A stretch of 64,000 nucleotides of DNA from assembly GCF_001638985.1 (NCBI RefSeq), contig NW_017265161.1:68576-132575 (forward strand), given 5' to 3'. The notes beneath the pieces are model-generated. The model was not told where the DNA came from. It saw only the letters and a list, made by a program, of their open reading frames with translations, and ran no database searches. This DNA comes from Phycomyces blakesleeanus NRRL 1555(-) (lineage: Eukaryota; Mucoromycota; Mucoromycetes; Mucorales; Phycomycetaceae). Each line of letters opens with the position of its first letter. Positions within the stretch are counted from its first letter, which is position 1. The position numbers and the translations under genes are program-made. Shown here one piece after another: positions 1 through 11,043 of this stretch.

Positions 1-1
1 C

Positions 2-3000
2 CACCGATCTTATGATGCTTTACACTATGTGCTACTCTTTCCACATGGTGAAGATGGTTGGACCATTGATGCCAGCTCATTGTCAGGAGAGCATGTCACA
101 GTAATGCAATGGTACTCAAACCGTTTGATGTATCGACGCAACACACAGCACCTCCTCCATCTTTTTGGCCGTCTCTTTCAACAATATATTGTTGATATGT
201 ATGCCAAAGTTGAGCACGATCGGCTGCACTTCATCACCAGCAATCAAAATCGTCTCTGTGTAGATCTTTATAGTGGAATTCAGGATGCTGTTATCCATAA
301 CGATTGTAATCTTGCAAATCTTGGAAAGAGAGTTATTCTTCCATCTTCTTTTATTGGTAGCCCCCAGTATATGGCTCAACTTTATCAAGATTCAATGAGT
401 ATTGTGCGTCGTTTTGGCAAGCCTGATTTGTTCATAACTTTCACTTGCAATTCAAAGTGGCCAGAAATCACAAATTCCCTGTTGGCTGGGCAAAAAGCTA
501 ATGACAGACCAGATCTTTGTTCTCGGGTTTTTAATATAAAGCTCAAAGAGCTCATGATTGACCTTACAAAAAAAATATTCTGGGGAAAGTTTTGACCTTT
601 ATATATGTCATTGAATTCCAAAAGCGCGAACTTCCTCATGCCCACATTCTTTTGATTTTGCGACCACAAGATAAACCAAAAACAATAGAAGATTTTGACA
701 GAATAGTTTCGGCTGAAATCCCAGATCCTGAAACTGAGCCATTGGCATATGAAACAGTAAAAAAATGCATGATGCATGGCCCATGCGGAAAGAAATATCC
801 AAAAGCACCATGCATGAAGAATGGGATCTGTTCAAAGAATTATCCTAAAAAGCTTTGCAATGAGACTAGCGATGGTGGAAACGGATATCCTATTTATCAA
901 CGCAGTCGAAATGGAAGAGTTATTAGAAGAAGGCCAAAGATCATGGATAATGGATGGGTTGTTCCACACAATAGATACATATGTGCAAAATACAATGCTC
1001 ATATAAATGTTGAGATTAGCACCTCTGTTTCTGCCGTAAAATATCTCTACAAATATGTATATAAAGGACATGACTGTGCAATGGCCCATGTGCAGCCTAC
1101 ACCCACCAATTCTGCTCCACAACAACAACAAGAGCATGTAAACGAAGTTAATGAGTTTCTTGATGCTCGGTATGTCTCCGCTTCTGAAGCATGCTGGAGA
1201 ATATTTTCTTTCAAGCTTCATCAAGAGTATCCCAGCCATCAACGACTTTCAATCCATCTGGAAAATGCCCAACCCGTATATTATAATCCATCTTCTAACC
1301 CAGAGGATGTTGCAAATTCCAGAAAAAACACTACTTTAATGAGATATTTTGACTATAATGCTACACACCCATCATCTGAAAAACTTCTTTACGTCGACTT
1401 TCCTTCTCTTTATGTATGAAATACAAAAGAACGAAAATGGACAGCACGTAAGAGGTTTGATAAAGGAACGATTGGCAGAGTTTACACAGTGTCTCCGAGA
1501 GATATTGAAAAATATTTGTTACAATTACTGCTGCATTATGTTAAAGGAGCCAAAAGCTTTGAAGACATACGTACAGTAGAAGGATGTGTGTATGAAACAA
1601 ACCAAGCTGCATGTCGTGCTCTGAGATTACTTTTGAATGATGATGAGTGGAGTAACTGTATGGAAGAGGCAGCAGCTCATCAGATCCCATTTTCTTTACG
1701 AAGACTCTTTGCTATTCTTTTGATTTTCTGTGCAGTATCAGATCCTTTCTCTTTGTGGCTTGCTCATCGCGATTCTATGATTGAAGATTATCTTCATTTG
1801 GCAAGAGAAAGTAGTGGAATTCCTGCGTTAGCCCCCACACAAGATATGTTTGACAGATGTTTATGGGATATCAAAAGTCATCTATCTGCCAACTCTATGT
1901 CTCTCATGTTGTTCACTGGATTTGTTCTTCCACCAATGCCTGACATCCAGCACTTTAGCCCAAATGGGCAAGATGTTCAAGCCATCATACAAGAACAAGA
2001 AGATTTATGTGATCAAGCCCAGCTTTTGCCAGATCCAGATACATTGACATTCAATAATTCACAAAGACGTATCTATACAACAGTATTAAGTGCAATTGAA
2101 GAAAACGTGGGAGCCTCAAGATTGTACTTTGTCGATGGTCCAGGTGGGACGGGAAAGACATTTGTCTTTAATGCCTTGCTTCAAAAAACTTGCCAACAAG
2201 GAAAAATTGCTCTTGCAGTAGCAACAAGTGGAATTGCTGCATTGCTGCTAGACAGTGGGCGTACAGCACATTCCAGGTTTAAGATTCCAGTGCAAGTTGA
2301 TCTTAACTCCTTATGCTCCATCAACGCAAACTTGCAAATGGCACAACTTATTAGAAGAACGGAATTGGTTATCTGGGACGAAGCTTCTATGATTAGTAAA
2401 GATGTTTTTAATACTGTAAGCAGATCCATGCAAGATATAATGAAGGCTGTCGATCCATTGCTTGAAAACGTTCCATTTGGAGGGAAGTTGTTTGTCTTTG
2501 GAGGCGATTTTCGGCAGGTCCTTCCTGTTATACCCAAGGCAACAAGAGCTCAGGTTGTAAGCCAATGTATCAAGAAAGCATCTGCATGGAGAAATGTAAA
2601 AACCTTGCGGCTTACAACAAACATGCAAATTGCCCAAGCAAATAATGAACAAGAAACATTAGAGCTTAGGGAATTTGGAGCATTTCTCTTGCAAGTTGGT
2701 AGTGGTTCTGCCCACACAACAGGCGGTGATGACACCATCCCAATTCCGCCCCATATGTTACTTTCTGGATGTAATCCTGCTGATCTGGCCAAAGCAGTTT
2801 TCCATGATCTCTCCTCTAATGCAGCCAACTGTCATTTCCTCATGGGCCGTGCTTTGCTTACTCCTAAGAATAAAGATGTCAAGAAACTCAATGATATTCT
2901 TCTGAGCCAGTTTCCTGGAGAGGCACGAGAGTTTAAGAGCGTCGACCAGGGAATTGATGAAGATGGTCAGTTGACATATCCAGTTGAGCTACTAAATACC

Positions 3001-3489
3001 ATTGATCCTGGATCCCTACCACCTCACTCACTGTCCTTAAAAAAAGGATGTCCTATCATGCTTCTTCGCAATCTTGACCCAAAAAACGGCCTCTGTAATG
3101 GTACACGCCTGATTTGCAACTCTTTTGGAACATCTGTCATCAGAGCAACAATTGTGACTGGATCAAATGCCGGGCAAGTATCTCTTATTCCAAGAATAAA
3201 GCTTAATCCATCTGGATCAAATGGTGAAATTGAATTCCAGCGGTTCCAATTTCCAGTTCGTCTTGCATTCGCAATGACAATAAACAAGTCACAAGGTCAA
3301 ACTCTTGAGAGTGTTGGATTATATCTCCCTGCCCCAGTATTCTCCTATGGCCAGCTGTATGTTGCTCTATCCTGGGTCAGAAAACCTTCTACAATCAAGA
3401 TAATGCTTGATACACCAGCAAATTCCAATGAAATGGCAAATACTGTATTTACAGACAATGTTGTATTTAAGGAAGTCTTTGACATTTAG
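2..3489 (+). pseudogene. Helitron Rep-helicase (RepHel), broken by one frameshift and one stop
   Basis: Encodes the HUH endonuclease plus PIF1-like helicase that moves Helitrons. The HUH motif is HAH at 637-645 in the context LPHAHILL. The Rep tyrosine region (KYLYKYVYKG) is at about 1039-1068. The helicase has Walker A GPGGTGKT near 2139, Walker B-like VIWDEAS near 2368, and the late motif TINKSQGQTL near 3280. The frame is open from the window edge. It shifts at an A8 run (568-575): the upstream frame stops at 593-595, while the family-like continuation (GKVLTFIYVIEFQKR) is in the other frame. A TGA at 1417-1419 lies where Helitrons usually have Trp (YV-stop-NTKERKW). After that the frame is open to TAG at 3487-3489. 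Inactive unless the A8 shift is a read error and the TGA is read through. Confidence 0.9.
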
Positions 3490-3659
3490 TAAAAAATTAT
3501 ATATAACATACACTATAAACTCATCTAACCAATTTTTTTTGAATAATAAAACATCTATACATATCCTTTCTTTTCATATAATTCACTCAAATAAAATGTT
3601 TCTATTAATTGTGCTATATGGTACTTAGACTTCCAATAGGGAAGGGTTTTATATTAACT
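3490..3659 (+). other. Helitron 3' untranslated stretch
   Basis: AT-rich sequence between the RepHel stop and the terminal GC-rich hairpins. No ORF or repeat recognised. Confidence 0.5.
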
Positions 3660-3742
3660 TCCGGTAGGCTCTGGGGCCCCTCCAAAGGGAGGGGGGAGGG
3701 GGGGGGACCCCCCAAAGGGGGGGGGGAGCACTGCTCCCCTAG
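3660..3742 (+). repeat. Helitron 3' terminal hairpin cluster
   Basis: A sharply GC-rich island in AT-rich DNA with three back-to-back potential hairpins. They are GGGGCCCC, CCCCCC-AAA-GGGGGG, and finally GGGGAGC-ACT-GCTCCCC, whose stem runs directly into the terminal CTAG. Helitron 3' ends normally have one hairpin shortly before CTRR. The stacking and zero spacing here are unusual. Confidence 0.8.
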
Positions 3743-3891
3743 TGAATCTGTAAAATCTGAAGATAGTTAACCGTAATATAATGACTATTTCTTTAATTAA
3801 ATATAAATAATACCTACTGCGGATAATGCACAGTATTAGTTTAGAAAACTATATAAGACAATTCAATTCATATCAATAAAAACTATTTTTT
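3743..3891 (+). repeat. TRIM-like LTR fragment (type B) hosting the Helitron
   Basis: Matches the LTR-like repeat at 10628-10920 and the reverse complement of 38111-38352, including the block TACTGCGGATAATGCRCAG and the following TTTAGAAAACTATATAAG. Its left part is cut off by the Helitron and its right part by the adjoining type A repeat at 3892. Non-coding. Confidence 0.75.
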
Positions 3892-4043
3892 TGTCAGAGT
3901 TGACATCAGCAATCAAAATCAGAATTCACAAGCAACTAATAATGGTTGACTTTTAGGGTAAAAGATCTTGTCATTGTCGATTGATCTTTCACATATGTTT
4001 CAGATGTTTAAAATGGTGAATATACTTATAGAAGATATTACTA
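3892..4043 (+). repeat. TRIM-like LTR (type A), 5' half
   Basis: Starts TGTCAGAGTTGACATC and is the homologue of the reverse complement of 44766-45058. The CACTA element at 4044-10416 interrupts it after ATTACTA. The repeat resumes at 10420 with the 3-bp duplication CTA on both sides, so 3892-4043 plus 10420-10560 make one LTR-like unit ending CTTAACA. Confidence 0.75.
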
Positions 4044-5060
4044 CACTATGGGAAAAAATGGCGGTTTTTTGCTTTTGTGACTATGTTTTCGGCCTATAAT
4101 AATTAAAAAATCACTAAAAATTCAATTTGAAACTAGAAAATCTCTGTTTTTTGAAAAGGTTGACAAAAAGCAAATTGACCACCTACAATTAAATTTCCTG
4201 ATAGACAAAAGTAAGCTTTAACTACAGACTTTACATTTTTAGTAAATGTAGATTGCATTTGATGACTATTAAAAGTCAGAAGAAAAAGAGAAGAAAATAT
4301 CTAAACTTTCTGCTGAGAAAATAAAATATGTTAAGACAATTTGAAAAAAAAATGTATTACAAAAAAAAAACAAATTATAGGTCTGCAAGAGAACCAAGTG
4401 ACAATTTTGGGCCGCGGTTAAGCTCTGGCCACACTATGTATGTTATTGTTATTGTTGTTGTTGTTGTATTTATAGTCGCGTCCAACTTCACCAAACCAAC
4501 CAATTCTTTGACATCTGCCAGGTGAACTACCTTTGGCTTCATTTGCCTATTGTTAACAACTGGTATACCATTTACCAAATGGACTGCCGCAATCTCTACA
4601 AGAGCAAGCGGCCACCTCTTGTTGTTGAGCCTGTGCTCAAAGAAGACAACAACTTTTCCAAAGAAATCCTTGTAAACTGGGGAGTATGCAGAATTTATGT
4701 CGTGGTTTTCATCAACCTGAATCTGTAATCTGATGTTATGTGCCTCCCTTACACAATTTTAGTCAAGTGCAGAGTCAATCACACAACCATTGACAAATGC
4801 CTTGCGGCTAGTTTGTATAGCTGCTTCAATCATACTACACTCTTCCCCCTTTGATTTGTAGAAGTCTTCAAGAAGTTTCGAAAGACAAGAAATGCCTTCA
4901 AAACTATCTTGGATTGTTCTATTCCTCAAAGGCCCCCAGAACTCAATATCAGACCCAGCACCAACACACTCACTCTCATCTGTCAACGGCCAACCAGCAG
5001 TGAAATCTTCATATTGTAAGTGTCGTGCTGTTCTTGCTTCTGTAATCATGACAGTGGCTC

Positions 5061-5463
5061 TGTTATGTATGAGGTAAAAATAAGATATAAAATAAAACAA
5101 GTGCAGACGAGAGTACGGTGAGACTTTGTTTTATTAGAAGAAGTGAAAGAATCAGAAAAGAGATGCTGTTCTATTGCTATTAGTATTGTGCGTTTATATA
5201 GACATTGTATTTAGCTTGATGATGATATGATGATATCATGTAATGTCTGTTTCTCTACCATTATCTTCTATGATTTAGTTCTTATGTTTTTAGTGTTATT
5301 GACTAGAGTCTTAGTATTTGTCTTAGTATGTTCTTTACGTAATTTCCTTGTATAAGGGAAGGTATATCTTTTAGTATCGTTACTAGTTGTCGGTAACTCA
5401 ATGTACGTATTTATTGAGTGTCTGTACTTTTAATTTAAATCTACGATTATGTTGGATACAACA
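5061..5463 (-). repeat. Solo LTR, family 2, TSD GGCTC
   Basis: Reads TGTTGTATCCAAC...CATAACA on the minus strand, 403 bp. The 5-bp duplication GGCTC lies at 5056-5060 and 5464-5468. It is related to the LTR at 45107-45497, sharing for example AACAAAGTCTCACCGTACT. It interrupts the last exon of the CACTA 1 transposase. Confidence 0.9.
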
Positions 5464-5469
5464 GGCTCT

Positions 5470-6012
5470 TGTGGTGATCCAGACACTCGGATGTTGGATT
5501 TATCACATATAAGAACATATTCATATTGAGATAGCGTAGTAGCTATCATCTTGTCAGTATAAAATATATATAAACGATTAAGTAATCAGCCCAATAATTA
5601 TTACAGTTAGTACTGTAGATAATATCTTAAAGATTGTTAAGATAATTATATCATACTGCCAGGTAAACTGTGTCAGATCGATATGGAGCTAATTTAGTAG
5701 GAAGTCCTAAAGCTCTAGTATAAAAGAGAAAAGAATAGCTAAGAGCTAAAGAAGTACGATTTATGACTTGATGTCATAATTGTAACACCAACACTAGTTA
5801 AGCAGTAAATACACTCTAATAACCAAATATAGTAAAGGAAGAAAGCCTTAAGAAACTAAGACATAATAACAAGAGCAGATTGTGTTTTCTTATAAAAAGG
5901 GACACTTTTTATTTATGAATAAAGACAACTTATATACAGTCTCAAAGTATTTCTATACGTCTCTATTATCAAATATTTTATTTTTCTATTGTTTCGTACC
6001 TGAAATACCACA
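5470..6012 (+). repeat. Solo LTR, family 1 (gypsy-related), TSD GCTCT
   Basis: Starts TGTGGTGATCCAGACAC and ends ACCACA, 543 bp. The duplication GCTCT lies at 5465-5469 and 6013-6017. Its ends and internal stretches (TATACAGTCTCAAAGTAT, GCAGATYGTGTTTT) match the 421-bp LTRs of the gypsy element at 21290-27208, so it is a longer diverged relative. It landed within the target duplication of the family 2 solo LTR. Confidence 0.9.
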
Positions 6013-8274
6013 GCTCTGGCCTCTGCTTGTCGTATTTGTGCTAAGCCAAGCATGATATTGCCAGCGTTAACATTTATAGCAGAATTACTCTTGATAGCCC
6101 TTGAGTATTCACTGATTGCCTGTTCCACGGATCTGGTGCTATATGCACAAGGTGGACTGTATGTGTCAATCATGAGAGGATAGTGCTGAAGAAGATGCTG
6201 GTTTATAGTGAAAATATTGATTTTGATTTTTCCACTTGTAAGTAGCAATTCCAGGTACATGTTCCATATTTCAAGTTTACTGAAGAAAAATAGTTAGAAT
6301 AAATAATAGAATAACACATAGCTTTTACTAAAATATACCTTTTGATAGAGGTTTGTTCCTCTGCTGATAACTTCCAGCTCATGAGTAGGTTACATGCTTG
6401 AACCAAGCCAAGTAATGTGTTCCAGGCAGTTGCATCTCCAATACACTCTGCCACCAGTGTAGAGATGACAAACAGAAAAAAGTCTGTCTAATTGGTGGCC
6501 TTGAACGACCCGGGGTTCTTGTATATATCCCTCTAATCGCCATGGAAGGATGTAGGGATGGTATTTCTTGTTTTGTACATTGCTGTACCGATCTCCTTCC
6601 GAACACCAGAAGAAAGAGCAAAACAATAGCCTATTCCGTAGGTACCAGAAACCAAACCCCAGACCTGCTTGCTTATTCTATGGCAAAGTCCATGCATTTC
6701 ATTGAGGGCAAAAAACAATGGTCCAGAGAATACCTTCAATGTTGCCAGGGGGGATTGTCTGTTTAACCCTTTGCAGCTGGATGCACTGGTCTGGGAAAAA
6801 TTCTGGAAACTTTCCAGCATACCGATATTGGTGCTGGGCAAAGTTCTGAAGTATTGTCCATGCTTGGGACATTGGCTGACAACATGACAGATATGGCAAC
6901 CGTCTTTGCTCATATGTCCAGAATGACATGCCAACTTTGCTAAGGCGGGAATGTTACCAGTGACCATTAAGACATGTACCTTGGCATGAATGGTCTTGTT
7001 TGGTGTCTTGACGACCATCCCTTTGCTCTCCAACATCAGGAGCTCTTTCATCGTTGGTTCCATGAACGACCAGAAATTGGCAGGTGCACCTGGACCTGGG
7101 ATCATTGCGATCTGGAGCATTCTGCTTCTCTCATACTGGACCATGGGATTCAGGTTAAGAATGGTGGCATGGAGGATCGTTACAGAACCAGGAACATTGT
7201 GTGGCGTGAATCCATCAACAGACAACGAAATTGTAATGTCATCTTTTCCAGAAAACAGATGTTTTGCTTGCTGGTAAACCTGGCCATCAAACACATTGGT
7301 TTTACTTCCATCCAAGCTTGACTCATGATTATGGCGGTAATGCATATCTGCTCTTGTATTCTTGTTGGCTAACGCAAGAGCCAGTTGTCTCACCAATGGA
7401 AGCTGTATCATTGTGGCAGCAGCAACCAGATCACCACCCTCGATTTCTCCACGTCTTGTTTTGTACCGGCTTTGTCCACAGTTGGAGCACTCAGTCTGGG
7501 ATGGACTGGTAAAAAGCATACATACCCTCTGACAGATATCATGGACTGTCTCTTCAACATCAGAGAAACTCTTCAAAAGCTTTTTGCCGAGATGAGGAGT
7601 ACATGCTCTGTATGTAATGCAAGTTGACGTTTCCAAAATGCTGTTGAAATGCTTGACTATCATTTTATGGGCATTGTGGGAGATACCAAAATCGTTAATG
7701 ATCTTGAGAAACTCAAGGTTCTTTGCATCGTCTTTGTCAGGGTTAGGTGCAGGCTAACTGAAGTCAAGAACCAAAGGAGATGTTTCGTTTTCAATGATAT
7801 CCATGTCATTGCCAAGTTCCGCATCATACTTTAACAAGGTAACTAATAATTAGCATTATATAATAAGACATGTATATATATATATATATCTTACCATAGA
7901 CTCATTATTATCATCATTACTGAAGATATTCATAATTGGATCATCGTTATCTTCACTGTTGAGTGTATCCATGATCTGATCTTCGATTGCATCAGTACGT
8001 TCTCTGCTTGTTTATGAAGATAACAATATAATTAATTACACTTCTAATAGTATGTATGTGATTTGTAGTCTTACTCAATAGTGTTGTTCGAGACAGTGTT
8101 CAAAACAACATTGACTTGTCCAGGAACAGGCGTGGTCTGTGAAGTCTGGATATCATTATGTCTTCTATGATGGTTCTTAAAGCATTGAGCTCTACAACTC
8201 TTGGCTTTTTTGAATTGGTGTGGCGCTCTTTGCAGATTGAATTAGTAACTATCAAGGATTGAATTTGAAGACAT

Positions 8275-8610
8275 TTTTTAGGTTGGAAATAAACACTTAA
8301 GAATAAAGATATGAATATTGATAATTCCTTTTAAATAATATGCCTTTATACTTAATAGTGTTGAGATTTGTATAGACTTAATGACTACAAGTAGGCAATG
8401 ACATAGATAATACAAATATAAACTCAGGAACAGAAGCTAAAACATTGCGTGATAGCTGTTATTAGAACTACAGTAGCCCAATAATAATATTGGCTGGACC
8501 AATAGGTTAAACTCATTTATATAAAACTAATAATAGACAATAGAAAATTCTTTTGGCCTTTATCTTTCTTTCATAACAATCCTTTTTCCCAGATAAACCA
8601 AACTCTCAAC
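8275..8610. promoter_or_regulatory. Probable divergent promoter region of CACTA element 1
   Basis: A 336-bp AT-rich stretch between the divergent starts of the transposase (minus) and the accessory gene (plus). No specific motif is defended. The role is inferred from position only. Confidence 0.35.
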
Positions 8611-9803
8611 ATGAATAACACAGATAACAATTCCATCTCTTTGCTACATGCCATGTACAATGAGATACTATCTTTGAAGGCAGGCCAAGAAAAGGCCAAA
8701 CTTGAAATGAAGGCACAGATCGAAGAGTTGAAGCTCGAAATGAAAACAAGCATTGAAGATTTGAATTTGGAGATTACTGCTCTCCAGAGCCAACTGGAGA
8801 ATAGAAACATTTCCAACCAACACACTTTGCCTTCTGTCTCTGCCATTGTAAGACAAAAAATAAAACGAGTTGAATATATATTAATATGTCATTTAATAGT
8901 CTAGTGCTAATACCATCCGCAAACTGGTGAGCATATTCCGTGAAATAACTTTAAAGCATATCTGTTGTGGTGGTTGAAGTTGAAGAAGTTTTTAAGAGGA
9001 AGAATTGAAGATTTGAGATTAGGAACTAAGATTCGTGAGAACTTGTGTAGGTTTTGTTTATTGAGAAAGGATTTTATATCAAAGTTTGACCAGGTTCCTA
9101 CACTGAACTACTACTGCTATTTATATTGTTTTGGATTGGGAAAATTATATGACTGGGGTCAGGTAATCGATCCTATCTGAGCCTTAATCAGAGCAACGTG
9201 ATCTTGGGATAATTAATGTATGATTAATTATATAAATGTGTGTAATCCCAATGAAGTATTAACATCGAAAGTAAATGTGTTTATGAGTTATAATTATGCT
9301 TATAATAATCCACTGATGTATCCCATATTATGGTGATATCATCATATGAAATATAATCACTATCATGCATGCTAAACCTGTGTGTTAAATAATAAAGTAA
9401 TCGGTAGACACCTTTGACTGGAATAGCTGAGGCCTTATATTATTTCCTTCAGACTTATTCTCAATTACAGCAGTAGTCAATACTCATTTACAACAATATC
9501 TTCAAGATGATAAGTGAAGACCTTGGCATTGAAGTAACAAGTAACGAGAAGGTCACACTCAATATGTGTACAAAGCTTATATGTGATGATATGGCCGCCC
9601 ATCCTTCAGTGATCGCTCTTGGTTCTAATCCTAGCTGGGGGTCTATACCAGTAGCACTTAAGAAAGAAATGTGTGCCAGGCACGCAAATATAATGAAGGA
9701 TTCTGGTATAGACTTCACTAGATGTCTTGGAAACTGGGCATCAACTGCAAGAGTTGCACATCTCTGGAGGGACCGCCATAAAAGATTACAGTCTTGTAAG
9801 TAA
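8611..9803 (+). pseudogene. Accessory coiled-coil protein of CACTA element 1, split by a solo LTR
   Basis: Exon 1 is 8611-8847 (79 codons). The intron starts GTAAGA and ends TTTAATAG. Exon 2 is 8900-8962, resuming at 9501 after the solo LTR and one copy of its ATATC duplication, and running to TAA at 9801-9803, about 200 residues in all. Residues 20-65 form a strong predicted coiled coil (heptad-like LKAGQEKAKLEMKAQIEELK, then similar). The C-terminal part has TARVAHLWRDRHKRLQSC, a basic tail. I do not recognise a family. By position it could play the second-protein role seen in CACTA elements, which is inference. The reading frame is intact apart from the LTR. GTAAGT at 9795 could be a further donor site. 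Confidence 0.6.
8963..9495 (-). repeat. Solo LTR, family 5, TSD ATATC
   Basis: 533 bp, TGTTGTAAATGAG...CAACCACCACAACA on the minus strand, with ATATC at 8958-8962 and 9496-9500. It is the inverse-orientation relative of 16816-17348. Removing it restores the reading frame of the accessory gene. Confidence 0.92.
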
Positions 9804-9868
9804 TCTGGTGTAGTGGAATTGAATAGAATATTTTACTATAAAAACCTAGAATATTAAATAGTAAATAG

Positions 9869-10263
9869 CCAATAAAATGTATCTATAGATTTTTTTATGC
9901 TTTAACAGCCAATAAAATAAACAATATTATTTATTTTTCTGTCATAATAACCAGTAAAATGAACAATATGATTTTTTTTCTGTCATAACAACCAATAAAA
10001 ATGATTAATAAAAATGATCTTCTATTGTAATAACCAATAAAAATTTGTATTTATTAAAATGATCAAACATTTACATGTATATTATCCAATAAAAAACTGT
10101 TTTCATAAAAGTAACATTAAAAAAAAATTACTAGTGTCCAATAGAATTTCTTTCTAAGCTAAAATATTAAAGTAATAAATGACATTTAAGAGAGTACCCA
10201 ATAAAAGTAATCGATTATATAATATACTTTATACAATAAAGAATGAAACGCTGTCCAATAGAA
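9869..10263 (+). repeat. Subterminal CCAATAAAA-type repeats of CACTA element 1
   Basis: Nine degenerate copies of CCAATAAAA/CCAATAGAA (one CCAGTAAAA) start at about 9869, 9909, 9951, 9992, 10034, 10086, 10138, 10198 and 10255, spaced 40-60 bp apart, all in the same orientation. CACTA elements commonly carry subterminal motifs bound by their own proteins. That role is inferred here. Confidence 0.7.
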
Positions 10264-10419
10264 GAGCCAACAAAGGAGAATCAGAAAGCAGAGATCTGTA
10301 ATATGTATTTAAACTCCAGGGGGGCAAAGTAGATATTTGGCAAAAAACCGCCACAAAGCTGCCTTGTCAAACTGCCATAAAACAGCCATAAAACCCCACA
10401 TTTTTTTCCCGTAGTGCTA

Positions 10420-10560
10420 GACAACAAGCATCAAAGACATATTATTGTAGCTATTCTTTTAGCCAGAAATCAAGTATCAATTTATATAAATAGTCAAGAA
10501 ATACATTTAATAAAAAGGCATCTTTATTCTTATCTAAAAACTATTCTTAAAAACTTAACA
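10420..10560 (+). repeat. TRIM-like LTR (type A), 3' half
   Basis: Continuation of the LTR interrupted at 4043. It matches the reverse complement of 44766 to about 44900, including TTTTAGCCAGAAATCAAG, and ends ...AACTTAACA. Confidence 0.75.
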
Positions 10561-11035
10561 ATCCCCAGTGTTATTGATTCTGCGACTTAGTTACAAGTGC
10601 CAGAAAAGAAATACCAGATCAAGACTGTGTCGGACATTATTTTGATGAATCCGAGAAATTGGGATAATTGACTGCAGCAGTTCTGTATGTCAAAGATACC
10701 TCATAGATAACGAACTGCAGTAATGTCTTGTAAAGATTAACCACAGTAACATCTTCTGAGCATCAACCACAGTAAAAGGACTTCTCTTGTAATTAAATAG
10801 AGTATAATAGTTTACTGCGGATAATGCGCAGTATTAGTTTAGAAAACTATATAAGACAATTCAATTCCTATCAATAAAAATCATCTTTTATCCTCTCTTT
10901 GATTTTACGTATACTCCTTGATCCCCAGTGGGTTTGACCTTTTGACTTTGTTATAGTAAAAGGAAGACCAACCCAGATCGGGAACGACAAGTGAACACAT
11001 AAAATAAGGAGATATGAATTCAGGTACGACGCCGC
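10561..11035 (+). repeat. TRIM-like unit: internal segment, type B LTR, second internal segment
   Basis: 10561-10627 is a short internal segment starting ATCCCCAGTG. 10628-10920 is an LTR-like repeat starting TGTCGGACATT. From 10921 a second, homologous internal segment again begins ATCCCCAGTGG and contains CACATAAAATAAGGA. No coding capacity. The same order recurs on the minus strand at 45058-37993. This looks like a small non-autonomous LTR retroelement (TRIM) in tandem, lying just downstream of the tRNA gene. Confidence 0.6.
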
Positions 11036-11043
11036 AACAAAAA

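Larger units (their letters stand above)
1..3742 (+). mobile_element. Helitron, 3' portion (left end outside window)
   Basis: Rolling-circle DNA transposon. It encodes a broken Rep-helicase and ends in a GC-rich hairpin followed by CTAG at 3739-3742, then a host T. Helitrons characteristically insert between A and T and end in CTRR, so this fits. The exact end is supported by the host sequence. The DNA starting TGAATC at 3743 is also present uninterrupted as ...TTTTGATGAATCC... at about 10639-10654 (plus) and 38331-38346 (minus), which are related empty sites with A immediately before the T. The 5' end (expected TC) lies left of the window. Confidence 0.9.
4375..8274 (-). pseudogene. TNP2-like CACTA transposase, multi-exon, dead
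   Basis: Inferred exons run about 8274-8075 (start uncertain), 8006-7895, 7828-6339 and 6279-4375, with GT-AG introns that keep frame. Exon 3 contains SVDGFTPH, IPGPGAPANFWSF, the Cys/His run CHSGHMSKDGCHIC and LNEMHGLCHRI, which parallel the TNP2 core of the other CACTA genes here. Exon 2 is acidic. In-frame stops are TAG 7754-7756, TAG 6533-6535, TAG 6488-6490 and TAA 4759-4761. Exon 4 is split by two solo LTRs. Deleting them with one duplicate each restores the frame (REARATVMITEA-like junction). The protein ends near residues SLGSLADL. Exon 1 has a TAA at 8242-8244 that may instead belong to an intron, because TACTAAT there resembles a branch site. Confidence 0.75.
4044..10416 (+). mobile_element. 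CACTA element 1, complete, 6.37 kb, TSD CTA
   Basis: The left terminus is CACTATGGGAAAAAATGG and the right terminus reads CACTACGGGAAAAAAATG on the other strand, so the inverted repeats are imperfect. The 3-bp target duplication is CTA at 4041-4043 and 10417-10419. Rejoining the flanks restores an LTR homologous to 44766-45058 reversed. It carries two divergent genes: a TNP2-like transposase (minus) and a small coiled-coil protein (plus). Both are interrupted by solo LTRs. A set of CCAATAAAA subterminal repeats lies at the right end. CACTA (EnSpm) elements are defined by such termini and 3-bp duplications. Confidence 0.93.

Noticed and set aside
4759..7756. TAG/TAA at likely Gln positions, suggesting a reassigned genetic code
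   Set aside because: TGA stops are just as common in the same window, and the intact genes (both LINE ORFs, element 3 genes, Tc1 transposase) contain no internal TAG or TAA. Decay is simpler.
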